Below, one piece after another: positions 24,676 through 36,596 of a stretch of 64,000 nt of DNA. Below the pieces are notes generated by a model. The model was not told the DNA's origin and ran no database searches. It worked only from the letters and a program-made list of their open reading frames with translations. How positions within the stretch are numbered: the first letter of the stretch is position 1; each line of letters opens with the position of its first letter. A program made the translations under genes and the position numbers. Source of the DNA: Puccinia triticina (taxonomy: Eukaryota > Basidiomycota > Pucciniomycetes > Pucciniales > Pucciniaceae); contig NC_070573.1 in assembly GCF_026914185.1 (NCBI RefSeq), forward strand, positions 2,287,501-2,351,500. The letters run 5' to 3'.

Positions 24676-25265
24676 AGGGAGTCCCCAACGTGATAGGATA
24701 ATTTTGTTCGATCAACACCAGATTACCGATTTCAACAACTTGGAATAACGTTGAAGGATACCTACTTCTAGCGGCGAAAGGATTGAATTCTTCAACAAAA
24801 TCTACAAACTCCACGGCATATTCACCTATTCTGTTGGAAAACCAGTCAAATACTAAAACATCATTTACAAAACGAATTACGAACCTCTGAAGAGAACGTG
24901 TAACCACCAGACCTGAAAGGAGAATTTCGAAGAAAGCGGCTGATTATATACTGGAAGACGGTGTGTCGTACCAAAGGATCTGGATAATCAGATACTGTTA
25001 GAAGAAAACTCTGGAGCCCACTCAAAGGAAACAGCCAATTATATACTGAAAGACGGTTGTTGTACCAAAGAATTCAGATAATTAGGATACTGTTTGAAGA
25101 ACACTTCCAGTACGGTAAAGTTATTTATATCAATTATTAAAGAAAAAGCCCCAATTAGCCCTGGTAAAGAGACCAGAGACCAGATATTATTGTTTCTTTT
25201 TCAGAGCACAGTAACCGTTAGCAAAGGATTGTGATATTACAAAACTAGGATTCAACAAGAACAAC
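24676..25265 (+). other. E3 leader between 5' LTR and gag
   Basis: Non-coding leader. It contains two diverged copies of a segment (ctgattatatactggaagacgg near 24938 and ccaattatatactgaaagacgg near 25032). No obvious TGG-starting primer site follows the LTR, so the primer is not identified. Confidence 0.5.
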
Positions 25266-27785
25266 ATGAGTTTACTGTTTAGCGCACCAGATTTGGAGAA
25301 TGGATTTGCTCCTCCATCGACCCCTTTTAGGAACAGACCTGCGGCCGGAACTTCAGCCTTGAATTGGAATACGGATACAACAAACCCACCTGCACCACCC
25401 AGAAAAGACAAAGGAAAGGGAATTGACCTTCAACTTAGAGACCAATACGAAGACAAATTGTCAGGTTCAGATGAAACTCCTCAAAACACAAACTTACCGC
25501 AACGTAACAATACTCCACGTCAACCTATATCGGGGTACGGAATTCACAACACGGAAAATATTCAAGAAACTATGTATCAACCTCAGTTTCAACAGCAACA
25601 ACAGCCAATTCCACCCCCACCGGTTCAACAACCACCCATTCAGCATCCACAAGCTTTTTATCCACAGTACTACCAACCATCACCGGTCCACCAAGTCAAA
25701 CCGGTCATTATTAAAGAACCTGGACTCTTCTATGATGGCAACCAATTCATGAAGTTCTTAAAGCGTTTCGAAAGAACGGCCAACGCTTTCCAAGCAACAA
25801 ATTACCATAAGGCGCTTCAGATTGGACGATTTGTGCGGACGGAGGAGCTCAAGAGCGAACTCGAGGAGATGGACGGATACAATGACTGCGACTGGGAGAA
25901 ATTACGAAAAGAAATGGTCAAAACATGGGGCAAATTAGATAATACTATTATGTACACCACCGATGATTTAATCAAAGTGGCAAAACAGCAAGCCAAGAGT
26001 GGAGTCACAAATTATTGAGACTACAAGACCTATCTTGGGAAGTTCACCTCAATTCTCAAGTACCTTATTAAAAATGATCACATTAGCAAGGAGGAGGACG
26101 CGGCCCTGCTATTCCTAAGTGCCTTTTCAAATGAAAGTCAAAGAAGCATCAAACGGACTCTAGTCAACAAGGGAAAACTTCCAAAAGCCAAGGATGGAAG
26201 CAATAAGGCACCTAAATGGGATGACCTTGTGGCTGCGGCAGAAACTGAAATCCAAATTAACGAAGGCTATGTCAATTTCTCAAGCTTTTCCGAGTCAAAT
26301 CAAGCTATGCAGAAAAATCTAGAGGCAAGGAAAGGTGACGGGAAACGACGAGAACAAATGTTACAAGAAACCCCAAACGACAAAGCAGTAGAACAGAAGT
26401 TAAATGAAGTCCAGCAGGAGTTGGCATCGCTTAAGCAGCAGCTTAAAAACACGGCACCAGTTTATCGAAAGGGACCTTTGGAGAGACAAGAATTTTCTCG
26501 CGAAGCACCAAGACCATCCACCCCACTATATGAATCCACAATCTGCTACTATTGTAAACGGGAAGGGCACTCTACCGGACAATGCCCAGAATTCATTAAA
26601 GACAAGAGTCAAGGATTGGTGAAGAGAGAGGGGAAAGAGTGGTACTTACCGAATGGACAACACATTCCTTGGAACCCATCTCGGCCGATCCGTTCAGTAG
26701 TAGCAAGTGCTTCGGCAGATCCCGCCATGCAAGATGCAATTAGAAACTTAGCTGAATCAAGACAAAATAACGGGAGCACTCCCATGATGCAAAGCTCAGC
26801 TCAGACTGTCGAATGGGAACCACCTCAACTTGGTGCAGAAAACTATCTGAGAACTCATGCAATTACAAGATCTGAAGCTCAGAAAGGTCGACGTAGCGTG
26901 AGGATCCAAGAACCAGAAAAAGACGGCATGGACATTGATGCGGAGGACGAATTAGCAGAAATTCAACAGGAAAATCCTAGAAAGGCACCAGAGAAAATAT
27001 GGAGTCGAGAAAGGGCACCTATCAGTATCAAAAAAAATTCTCCGGAGGAATCACTACTACAAGATTTAGACCAAGTAAAAATTCCAACAACTTTTGCCCA
27101 GCTTACGGCTATTTCACCATTATACACAGAACAAGTCATTGCCAAACTTCAAGGACGCCTTCCGGGTAAAAACAGTGCTACCTATATTGCTACGGAATCC
27201 ACCAAAGTTTCAGCTGCAATGACTACACCCCAGAAAGACGAAGATATCTCTGATCCGTGTTATTATAGTTGTGCTCTGGGATATGTAGCTGCCGAAGTGG
27301 GGGGAGCAAAAGTAGACTTCATGGTTGATTCCGGATCTATGGTAAATGTCATACCCCGATCAGTTGCAGAAGACTTGGATTTGGAATTGGTTTCAGTAGA
27401 CATACCCATGAAAGGAGTTGGCGGTGCTAGATGTGACATAAACGGTGTGGCGGAAAACTGCTCGTTAGCAATTGGTCAATTCTCCGGACCTGCTCACCTA
27501 TTTGTTTCACCTAAAGCACAAGAATGCATTCTTGGAAGACCATTTCTTTTTGACTATGAATGTATGTTGGAATACCACGAAACCGGCGAGACACTCTCTT
27601 TCCAAGGATCAAAAGGCAGAAGAGTTTCTGTACCCTTGGCTAGAATTGGACAAGGGAAAGGCTGGAATAATCGGAAGGATCTGAGCACAAACATACTTAT
27701 GCCAGCCACTGAACACGGGTCTACAGGAGAAGATGGTGAAGAACATTGGATGTTTTCAAAGAAACCTACTCAATCTTTTTTATAA
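25266..27785 (+). pseudogene. E3 gag-protease, one in-frame TGA
   Basis: The ATG at 25266 opens a frame that runs to 27785 except for TGA at 26016-26018. The N-terminus is Pro/Gln-rich, then comes a retrotransposon capsid-like region (25690-26230), a CCHC knuckle C-Y-Y-C-K-R-E-G-H-S-T-G-Q-C (about 26550), a helper motif W-Y-L-P-N-G-Q (about 26640) also present in the E0 gag, and aspartic protease D-F-M-V-D-S-G-S-M-V-N-V (about 27318) with a later L-G-R-P-F flap/strand. Gag packages RNA; the protease cuts the polyprotein. A CGA-to-TGA or TGG-to-TGA change would explain the stop. Confidence 0.9.
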
Positions 27786-30700
27786 CCACCGGTGTTCACT
27801 TAGGGAATAGCTTGCTACAGCTGGTCGAGCAGGCTATGTCTCAAACACTGGGTTTTTTAGACTGGCTCAAAACATCCTTTCTGTACTTATTGGAGAAACT
27901 GAAAAAACAAACTATAAAATATTTCTCAAAGATTTTATCCATCAAACCGGGACTAGCAAGGACCAATAGGACAGCTGAATCAACCACATTTCTCAAATGT
28001 ATTCTTTCTATCAATAGTGTAAAATTATTAGCTTCACAACAACCTACCAACAATAAAGTTGGGAAGCTATTCAAAAAGGGTTTGGGCTTGGCATTTCAAG
28101 CAAAGTTATGTCAGAGTTGGAAGGATGGAAGCCTATGGTGTATGACCAAATACAAACCAGTAGCAAAGAAAATACGACCCATTAATGAACCTATTCCGCA
28201 AATGCTAAACCCGCCTCTTCAACGACTATCACTTTCACGAAATCCTTATGAAACACCACTCACACCTAATCCTCCGGAATTTGAGCCAACCGCCAGGATA
28301 ACAGAGGAACGTCTGAAGGTAGTCAACTTTGGACCAGACAGATGGCTTTGGGAAGAAGAATTGAAACTCTTCAAGCACCTAATCATAATCCGAGAGAAGG
28401 CTATAGCATTCACCCCAGAAGAGAGAGGACTTTTGAAGCATTCCTATGGTTTGCCTTATATTATACCAGTAGTGGATCACCAACCTTGGCAGAAGAAGCC
28501 AATTCCAATACCTGCAGCAATTAAGGATGAATATGTGGAACAAGTACGGGAACGTATACAAAACAAACTTTACGAACAATCAACATCCAGCTATTCTAGT
28601 CCAGTTTTCTGTGTCCTAAAGCATGATGGAAAACTAAGAATAGTTCACGACTTACAAGAAATGAACAAGGTTACCATCAAGGATGCTGGGCTACCTCCTG
28701 CGACAGAAGAATTTGTGGAATCCTTTGCGGGGCGCGCTTGTTACGGACTAGGCAATATCATGGGCGGCTACGACGAACGAGAATTAGCTCCAGAATCAAG
28801 ACCTCTGACCACCTTTGATACACCACTAGGAAGATTTCAACTTACAAGACTTCCCCAGGGAGCTACAAACTCTGTGGCTGTTTACCAAGCTCAGATGATG
28901 TGGATCCTTCAGGATGAAATACCGGAACATGTAGGCGTATTTATTGATGATGGCGGAATCAAAGGACCGGTTTCAACATACAACAATGAAGTGTTAGAAG
29001 GAAATCCCGGAATACGGCGGTTTATTTGGGAATACGCTCAAACTCTGGAAAGAGTTTTATTTCGGATTGAAGAAGCTGGACTTGCCATCTCCGGAAAAAA
29101 GTTTGCGTGCTGTGTACCAGCTCTGGACATCATTGGGCACGTAGTCTGCAGAGAAGGACGAAGGGTATCATCTCAGAAGAAAAACAAAATCTCAACTTGG
29201 CCTACTCCAAACAATGTCACTGAACTCCAAGGTTTTATGGGAATAGTGACCTATGTCAGAATTTTCATAAAGAATCTGTCAGAAATTGCTGTGCCTCTCA
29301 GAAAACTCACACAAAAGGATACCAAGTGGGCCTGGGACAAGGACTGTGATCAAGCATTCAACCGCCTTAAAGAGATTATTGGAGAAGACATTACTCTAAA
29401 AAACCTTGACTACTCTAAAGGTTCCAGACTGATCGTCTTAGCTGTGGATTCAAGCTTCATTGCGGCTGGAGGAGTACTTTCTCAGCAAGAACTGGAGACA
29501 GGACTTATTCGACCAGTGCTTTACGAGTCAGTTGTCTTCTCACCGGTGGAATCAAAATATTCCCAGCCAAAGTTAGAGCTCTGTGGCGTAGCCAGGATCC
29601 TCAAGAAATTACAGACACTTCTTTGGGGTCAACACTTTGAGTTACAAGTGGACGCTCAATCCCTAATCCAAATGATCAACTCTCCTTTGCTTCCCAATGC
29701 ACCTATGACCAGATGGGTGGCTTTCATTCAGCTATTCTCATTTGATATGGTACATAAGCCAGGAAAGACATTTACTTTACCAGATGCCTTGTCAAGACGG
29801 CCAATAAGCGATGGCGAGGACGAGTTTTATAATGATTCAGACGACTTTGATGAAGAGGAACCACTGATTAAAGTCTGCTCCCAATTTAGAACATTCTCAA
29901 TGTCCACAAGTATTCTGGAATGGGAATCACCTGGATTTTGGAAAGATCTCAAGGACTATTTACAAACCCTGCGTAAACCACAAGGATTGGATCCTGAAGA
30001 ATTTCAGAAACTCAAACGAAAATCAGCAAATTATTTCATTCAGGATGGACGACTGATGCGCCGGCACTCTCCAATGGCGCAACTAGTAATCTCTAACATC
30101 TCGTACCAAAGTAAACTCTTACGGAAGGTTCACGAGGAACTCGGTCATCGAGGACTTGAAGAAACATACCAACGCCTAGTCTGCCGATTTTGGTGGCCAA
30201 GTCTGAAGAAAAAGTTTTGCTTATGGGTACAAAGCTGTGAACCATGTCAAAAAAGGGACCCACTAGTACCTAGGGAAATTCAAAACCCAACAGGCGAAAA
30301 CACTTTATTTGGACGAGTAGCGTTGGACGTCTGTCACATCAAGGCTGGGAGATATAAATATTTACTTGTGGCTTGAGATGACTTATCAGGATGGGTAGAG
30401 GCAGCTCCTTTGGTCAAAATCACAGCGGCAACGATTGGAAAATTTCTCTTGGAAGAATGGGTTTATCGGTACGGGGTAATCAAGACGGTTACGGCAGACA
30501 ATGGACCCGAATTCAAAAATGAATTTATCAAAGCTGTGGAAAAGATTGGTGCAACTTTCAAACCACCTACACCTTATTACCCAGAGGCCAACGGCATGAT
30601 AGAAAGAGGACACAGGCCAATTAAAGACACATTAATCAAGATGTGCGGCGAGTCTGGAGGAAAATGGAGAGAATATCTACCTCTAGTGCTTTTTTCAGAC

Positions 30701-31339
30701 AGGATTTTGACAAAACGTACAACAGGTTACTCACCATTTGAACTGGTTTTTGGACAAAAGGCGGTGCTACCTGTGGATCTAGAAATGGACACCTATCTAG
30801 GAATTGATTGGATGGAAATCAAAACTACAGAACAGCTCTTAGAAGCGCGAACAAAGCAATTGGAAAGGAGGGATGAAATTCTGGAAATAGCTCACGGGAA
30901 ACTAATGAAAGCTAGAGAATCTTCTGTTCGGTACTGGGACCGAAAAATGGCGGCAAGACTCCAAAACGCTCTTGAACCTGGCGAACTAGTTTTAATTTAC
31001 AATAAAAGCTTGGAGGACCAATGGGGAAAGCTTTTTCTTAATCGATGGAATGGTCCTTTTAGAATCACTAAACAATTACCAAAGGGGTCTTATATCTTGG
31101 AGGAATTGGATGGGGTGGAACTTAAAAGGGCTTACACAGCTTCTCATATCAAACGCTTTTACCCACGTGGACGTAAACTTGAAGAGATTCAACAAGATGA
31201 GGATCCAGATCAACCTGATTCTTCAGAAGAGGAGGACGGCAAAGGTGAAAACTCACATGAAGATTCTGATGATGAGCTAGACAACAATCTGAATTCAAGC
31301 CCATCTCCAAGTTGGGGGAGAAAACAACAATCTATTTGA
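27746..31339 (+). pseudogene. E3 RT, RNase H, integrase, one in-frame TGA
   Basis: This frame overlaps the protease frame by 40 bp, so expression would need frameshifting. RT belongs to the fungal gypsy group with G-G-Y-D-E-R and L-P-Q-G-A-T-N-S-V. Motif C is F-I-D-D (about 28945). At motif A the Asp expected is Asn (G-L-G-N-I-M-G-G-Y). RNase H has V-D-S-S-F-I-A-A-G-G; integrase has the HHCC zinc region (C-E-P-C-Q-K-R) and D, D, E at L-D-V-C-H, T-A-D-N-G-P-E-F and N-G-M-I-E-R. TGA at 30374-30376 lies in A-x-D-D-L-S-G-W, where Arg (CGA) is usual. There is no chromodomain. Confidence 0.9.
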
Positions 31340-31800
31340 GAACATTTGGGCATTCTCCACGACAAAAGTATTATGTTTACATTCAAAAAAAAAAAAAAAA
31401 AAAAAAAAACCCTCTTTGGATTATCCTTGAACAACACATTTTCTTTATTTTGAAGTCATAGAGAACACTAAAACTCACTTCTCACACAAGGTTGAGGACA
31501 ACCTGTTTAAGTTGGGGGAGGGGTGTTCGTGTATGTATTTCAGACCAATAATAAGAATAAGATAAAAAGAGACTAGCCTACTGTACAAGAGATAAAAAGA
31601 AAAAGAATAATACATTTTTTTTAGTTTTGACACATATGAATTTTCTTTTTTTTTTTTTTTTGTTATCTATTGATTTTTTTGATTTTACAACAATTTTACC
31701 CCTGGAAACAAGCAGCATAGGCGACTAAAAGAAAAAGCAAAACAAAAATAATTAGTATAAAAATAATAAAAATAGAAGAAAGATAGAAACTCACTTTTGG
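31340..31800 (+). other. E3 post-integrase spacer with internal PPT copy
   Basis: AT-rich, with A and T homopolymers. AAGTTGGGGGAG occurs at 31309-31320 (end of pol) and 31509-31523 (followed by TGTTCG). Both match the functional-position PPT at 35767-35780. No gene is seen. Confidence 0.6.
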
Positions 31801-34322
31801 TCAATTGGCTTGACAAACAAGATGGTCAGTGGTCAGATATCGATGGGCCCAGGCCTGAAAAAGGTCGATGCGTTCCACGTGATCGAATCCATTTGGAGAA
31901 GGGTTGCAGTTAGAAAATGCAACAAAGTCCTCAACCATTCCGACATAGAAATGGAAAAGGACAGCTGGTTCAACAGTGGCGGGAGTCGTTGGGACAATAC
32001 CGTGTCGGCGAGTAAGAAGCGCTTCGATTTGGTGAGGGCGAAGGAAGGGAAATTCGGTTATACCATAATCACCACAAACAGACGGCGAAGGGATGCGCGG
32101 AAAGCTCTCATTAGGACCATTATCGTGATCGGAAAGTTCATCCACCTCAGAATTGGGCTGGATAGGATTGTTCTCTGGTGCAGTCTGCTCATCCACCTCC
32201 ATATGCAGTTGGGACTTGGGTTGCAATGGGCGGCCACGAGGACGAGTTGTCCGGGCGGGTAATGGCATCCAGGAGTCATCAAGAGCAACCCGGTTGGATG
32301 ATACGGCCTAAATACACATGTGCAAATTCAACCAAGCATCAGTACAGCTCTTCGCTGAGAAAAGAATCAGAAGAGTAACTTACCGGTGCTGGGGAACTTT
32401 CCGGGGCTCTCGGATGAAAAACCGGAGAGTCGGGGTTAGGCAAGCGATCTGGGGTTCGGGGGCAGTAGATGGGCGACCCAGCAATAGGATCAATACCCTC
32501 AGACAGGCCAGAAGTTGGATAAGGAGTTGGAGTTCTGAATCGAGGGTGAAGCCCAACCAAACTCGGAGGAATCGCTGGGGCTGCAACCTCAGCTGCAGAA
32601 GACGTCGAGCCAAGCGGAGTTTGGTCGATTGGCGGGGCCAGTTCACTGTTATTAGAACCCAAGAACTATACAAGACAAGGTCAGCTGGCAGGATGGCAAA
32701 GAAGACAAGGAAAGACCTTACCGTCTCTAAAGTTTGGATCGTTGCATCACCAACAATGAATGGTCGAAGAGCCACAGGGGACTCAAGGCAGATGTCAGAC
32801 ATCATCAGCGAGTTTGAGAGATATTCACGCTGGTCCTGCACTGCAAGAAAAACTCTAGAAACTGCTTGCAGTTGAGATGCAGCAAGCTTCAACCAAGCTT
32901 CAGCTCAAGCTGGAGTCAAGCACCCAAATTCCGTGCTGGTGCAACTTGAGTGTGTACCTTGTTCAGCATCTCAATGTTGAACATGCTGTAGTGCTCATGC
33001 AGTAGGCTGAGGCAAATGAGCATCCCCCTGAGCACCCTTTCATTTTCTTTTATCAAACAATCCAGCACCATTGAATCCAGCCAGAATAACATAAAAAGGG
33101 TATGTACACATGAAAGGGATATGTACAGATGAAAGAACTATGTATGCATGAAAGGGGAATGTGAGGAGGTGTATTAACACATAAGAGGGATATTTACACA
33201 TGATGAAAGGGGTATGTATGCATGAAAGGGGTATTTATGCATGAAAGGGGTATTTATGCATGAAAGGGGTATTTATGCATGAAAGGGGTATTTATGCATG
33301 AAAGGGGTATTTATGCATGAAAGGGGTTTGTGCAGAAGGGGTATTTGCACATGAAAGGGATATGTAAACATCAAAGGGGTATGTAAACCTGAATGATAAA
33401 AGGGGTATTAAAAGGGATCTAAAAAACTCAAAGGGGGCATGTAAGCATGAAAGGGTCATGAACACATGATGAAAGGGGTATGTACACATTGTGACAGGGA
33501 TACATGCACATGAAAGGGATATACACACATGAAAGGGGTATGTGCACATAAAGGGCTATGTACACATTATGAAAGGGGTGAATTCATACAAAAGTGATAT
33601 ATGCACATGAAAGGGGTATGTGTACATGAAAGGGGTATGTGCACATGAAAGGGGAATTTGCACAGGTATCAACTCCTGCACTTAGTTTTTTGTACCTTAG
33701 ACTCACTCTTGCATAAATTAGACAATGTGCATGGAATCAACCAGTGCTTGATTCTTGCATGGGGCACAGCTTGCCTTGAGCTCTTGCATCTCAACTGCAA
33801 GCAGTTTCTAGAGTTTTTCTTGCAGTGCTGGGTCCAGTTCAAGTGATCACGTGACGAATGGGTTGGCGGCTCAGCAGGCGCATCATTACGAGGCGTCTAG
33901 GAAATACAACGATCAGTTTCCTTTAAATGATAAACATCCGCAATACAGAAAACAAAAAATACCTTGGGGAAAGGCTGCCCAAGAGGGTGGTGGTTTAAGA
34001 GGTTTCGATCAAAACCCATCACATCAAGGACCGAGGAATTGGTCTATAAAGCAGCAAGACCATTATGAGGTATTAAATCTGGGCTACAGAGAAAGGAACG
34101 TACCTGTTTTGCAACAGAACTCACACGAGGGCGTAAATGATAGGGATGCGAAGGTTGGCTAGAGGAGGAAGTCATAACAGGGTTGATGGGGATTGAAGGA
34201 ACTAATGCAAAAGGGTGGCTGGACGCTGAGGAGATGATGGGGAGGAAACCTGAATCGATGGAGAGAAGGCTTGTTTTATACCCTTCAGAGAAGCTATCAG
34301 CTTTGCCCGTATGGCCGGACAT
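31801..34322 (-). CDS. Five-exon gene antisense to E3, exon 3 split by a MITE
   Basis: Minus-strand exons 34322-34104, 34043-33963, 33896-33828 plus 32835-32722 (one exon split by the MITE), 32665-32384 and 32307-31801 give about 423 codons. All four introns (60, 66, 56, 76 bp) are GT-AG and phase 0, and removing the MITE with one ctg keeps the frame (N-W-T-Q then D-Q-R-E-Y-L), which is strong evidence of real coding history. The protein has P-Y-H-L-R-P-R in exon 1, a Pro/Ser-rich middle, an A-T-hook-like R-P-R-G-R-P-L in exon 5 and an acidic stretch. I recognise no family. An alternative upstream exon may exist, since GTAAGT occurs just before the chosen ATG. It is either an accessory gene of the element or a captured host gene. 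Confidence 0.6.
32839..33827. mobile_element. CACTA-like MITE with internal tandem repeats
   Basis: 989 bp with 43-bp perfect terminal inverted repeats beginning CACTGCAAGAAAAACTCT and a 3-bp TSD ctg (32836-32838, 33828-33830). The interior is an imperfect tandem array based on catgaaaggggtatgt (about 33090-33660), with no coding capacity. The CACT tips with a 3-bp TSD suggest CACTA; the tips differ from those of the large CACTA element apart from CACT. Confidence 0.85.
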
Positions 34323-35746
34323 CACCAGGAATCAGGATGCGAGTAGACGACTTACCTGGCTGCCCGGCGACAACAAAGGCTTGAGGGCCCTGCCTCATTA
34401 TTTGGACCCTTTGATCACGGCTCGGCGGGCTATGGCCGAGGTAATATAGCCAAACGCACCCGCCATGAAGCCACGCATGACCCGGACGGCCCAACCTGAG
34501 CATGACGAACTGAGTAAAGGATGAAAGGGCTTCAGCTGGAAGACAATGCAGCTGAAGCAATATAAAACTTAATATAAACAAACAACATTACATACCTTAT
34601 GGGCTCAGCTTTGGCTGTTCAGAAGAACGAAGCGGGGATCGAATTCCTGCAGCTCAAGGCCGCAGAAGCAAACTTGAGTTCAATCCTGAAGGCTGGTGAT
34701 GGCGGCTCGAGGCGGCGAAGTCGGTGGATTGGCTCTGAGGCACTGCGGGCGCCTCAAAGGAATCCACCCCCTGGAGATGGTAGAGGTGGTCCGTTAAGTC
34801 GTCTATGTAGTTAGGATCGAGGTGTTGGTCGAGGTTGTTTGGATCGAGAAGTCAGCGGAAGGTCGCAAGGTTTGGTCTCCTGCAGCTCAAGGCCGCAGCA
34901 GCCAGCTTGAATTCGATCCTGTGGCTAGCGGTGGTGGAGGCGAAGAAGAAGCGTGGTCAATGAAGCTTCGAGTATTCTCTCTGAATCTGGGAACCCCACT
35001 GCGAAGAGGGTTGCGACAGACTCTGAGAGAATACTCTCAGCTATGTGTTGGAAGGATCACCTACTATGTACATATCAGCTGTGGTCCGAGTCGGACATCG
35101 GTTATGGTCCGAGTCGGACATCGGTTATGGTCCGAGCCAAACACGATTGGCCGGCATCGCAGACAGGGGGATCAGAGAGACTGGTCGGGTAGCGCGCGCC
35201 CCCAATCAATACTCGAAACCAGGAGGTACAGGCATGTCACACGCACGAGCGCAGCGCAGCGCTCAGCGCGAGAAAACTTCTGACCCCGAACTCGGACGAG
35301 TCACACGGGTATTGGAACCCCAATCACTACTCGGCAACAGAACAGGCGGTCCCAATCAACGCAGAGCACCCGGGCCCAGGGCCCGTTTACTTGGATCATG
35401 AGGAACAGAGTACGGGTCCCCAATCAATACTCGTTGACCCAGGCTTGCGGCTTCAAGCGCGCGCACTCTGGAGTTCTAGCGCGGCGACTACAGCGGCAAC
35501 GCGAAGTCACATGCTGCGGAACTGCGCAGCTGCGGACTGCGTGCAGCACCTCGACTCCCAGAGATGAAAAATTTTCTGGCTCACAAATCAATTCAAAAAT
35601 CATGAAATCCAATTTTTGCGCAAAACTTCACTCCATGATACCCCAGCAATGTCTAAAACAGCCAATATTGAAGAATTCTGGAATGACAGCTGTGCAACTC
35701 AACTTTCAAGCTTTCAAACTCAAAATGCGGCACTTTTTCACGGCAA
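34323..35746. other. E3 region upstream of the antisense gene
   Basis: GC-rich, no recognised gene. A segment around cctgcagctcaaggccgcag occurs twice (about 34643 and 34878). Three tandem 24-bp units of gtccgagtcggacatcggttatg lie at about 35080-35145, themselves containing the palindrome ccgagtcgg. Open frames here (for example 34822-35283) show no motif and overlap each other. It may hold the promoter of the antisense gene, by position only. Confidence 0.45.
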
Positions 35747-35780
35747 ATTGTCTGGGGACAGACAATAAGTTGGGGGAGGA
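35747..35780 (+). promoter_or_regulatory. E3 stem-loop and polypurine tract
   Basis: ATTGTCTG-GGGA-CAGACAAT (35747-35766), an 8-bp perfect stem, runs straight into AAGTTGGGGGAGGA (35767-35780) and the LTR start TGTGG. It has the same layout as E0 with changed but still paired stem bases. Confidence 0.75.
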
Positions 35781-36275
35781 TGTGGTATACAAAATGGGAA
35801 AAATCAAAAGTTTTCTCTCACTAGTATATTTCACCCATAGAAGGCCTCAAGATACAACCAAACAGGCCCCTTAATCAGATTCTACAGCCAAATTAACCCC
35901 TAGTCACCGCTGAAAGCGTAACTGGAGCTCCACTGCACTGGAAGTTAGACCCTCCGGAACACCTGTAGCACCCTGTCATTCCCCAATATACACATACATT
36001 TCCCTACTCCATGGTATCTCCACTGCATATATTAGTTTGCCTTTGTTTGCTATCTGCATTACATCATTCAGCACTGCCCCTGTAGTCTGTGCCATTGTTC
36101 TCCGCAGTCTAGAACTTTCACCTCCACTTTTGTTTGGTTTTGTTGCATCACATGCCATTTTTCCCTGCATCATGCATGCACTCCTTGCATAAATTGTACA
36201 CAGCCCAAGCCAGCAAAAATCCCTCACTGGGGCTGCCCTGGAGCTAAAATCCCTCACATTTGTCTATATAAGGAG

Positions 36276-36306
<31 letters not shown>

Positions 36307-36592
36307 TTGGTTCCTCAGTTTATTACGGATCAGTGATTCACTCACCACCTTGTACTCTCAACACTACAACTTACAACTATACTCATAACAACCCTTATAT
36401 ATCAATAACAACTCTTTATACGGTGTCTCGAACAAACTCATCTTGAGCATCCACTCCTATCACCTAATTAAAACTTACCAAGCTGAGCTTGGTGAGTCTT
36501 GTAGCTGGTAGTATAGAAGGGCAGAGCTTGCAACTCCTTCATCCCCTTCTCCATTCAGCAAAAGGGTTTCAAAACCACTTTTGAGTCGTACA
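35781..36592 (+). repeat. E3 3' LTR
   Basis: 812 bp, the same as the 5' LTR apart from about four substitutions and a 22-base rather than 16-base C run after the TATA-like region (36282-36303). Confidence 0.9.
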
Positions 36593-36596
36593 ACGG

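Larger units (their letters stand above)
23870..36592 (+). mobile_element. E3: gypsy retrotransposon carrying an antisense gene
   Basis: LTRs 23870-24675 and 35781-36592, TSD acgg (23866-23869, 36593-36596). Plus-strand gag-protease (25266-27785) overlaps RT-RNase H-integrase (27746-31339) in another frame. Between integrase and the 3' LTR lie 4.4 kb of extra DNA with a spliced gene on the opposite strand. The LTRs differ by about four substitutions plus a C-run length change (16 versus 22). Removing E3 restores the E2 frame (T-E-L-P-C-E-V-Q-T). Confidence 0.92.

Noticed and set aside
32318..32875. Plus-strand gene of 185 codons
   Set aside because: It is the opposite strand of exons 3-4 of the antisense gene, where introns and frame preservation support the minus strand.
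33090..33660. CRISPR-like array of catgaaaggggtat repeats
   Set aside because: Units are imperfect, contiguous and without unique spacers, in a eukaryotic MITE.
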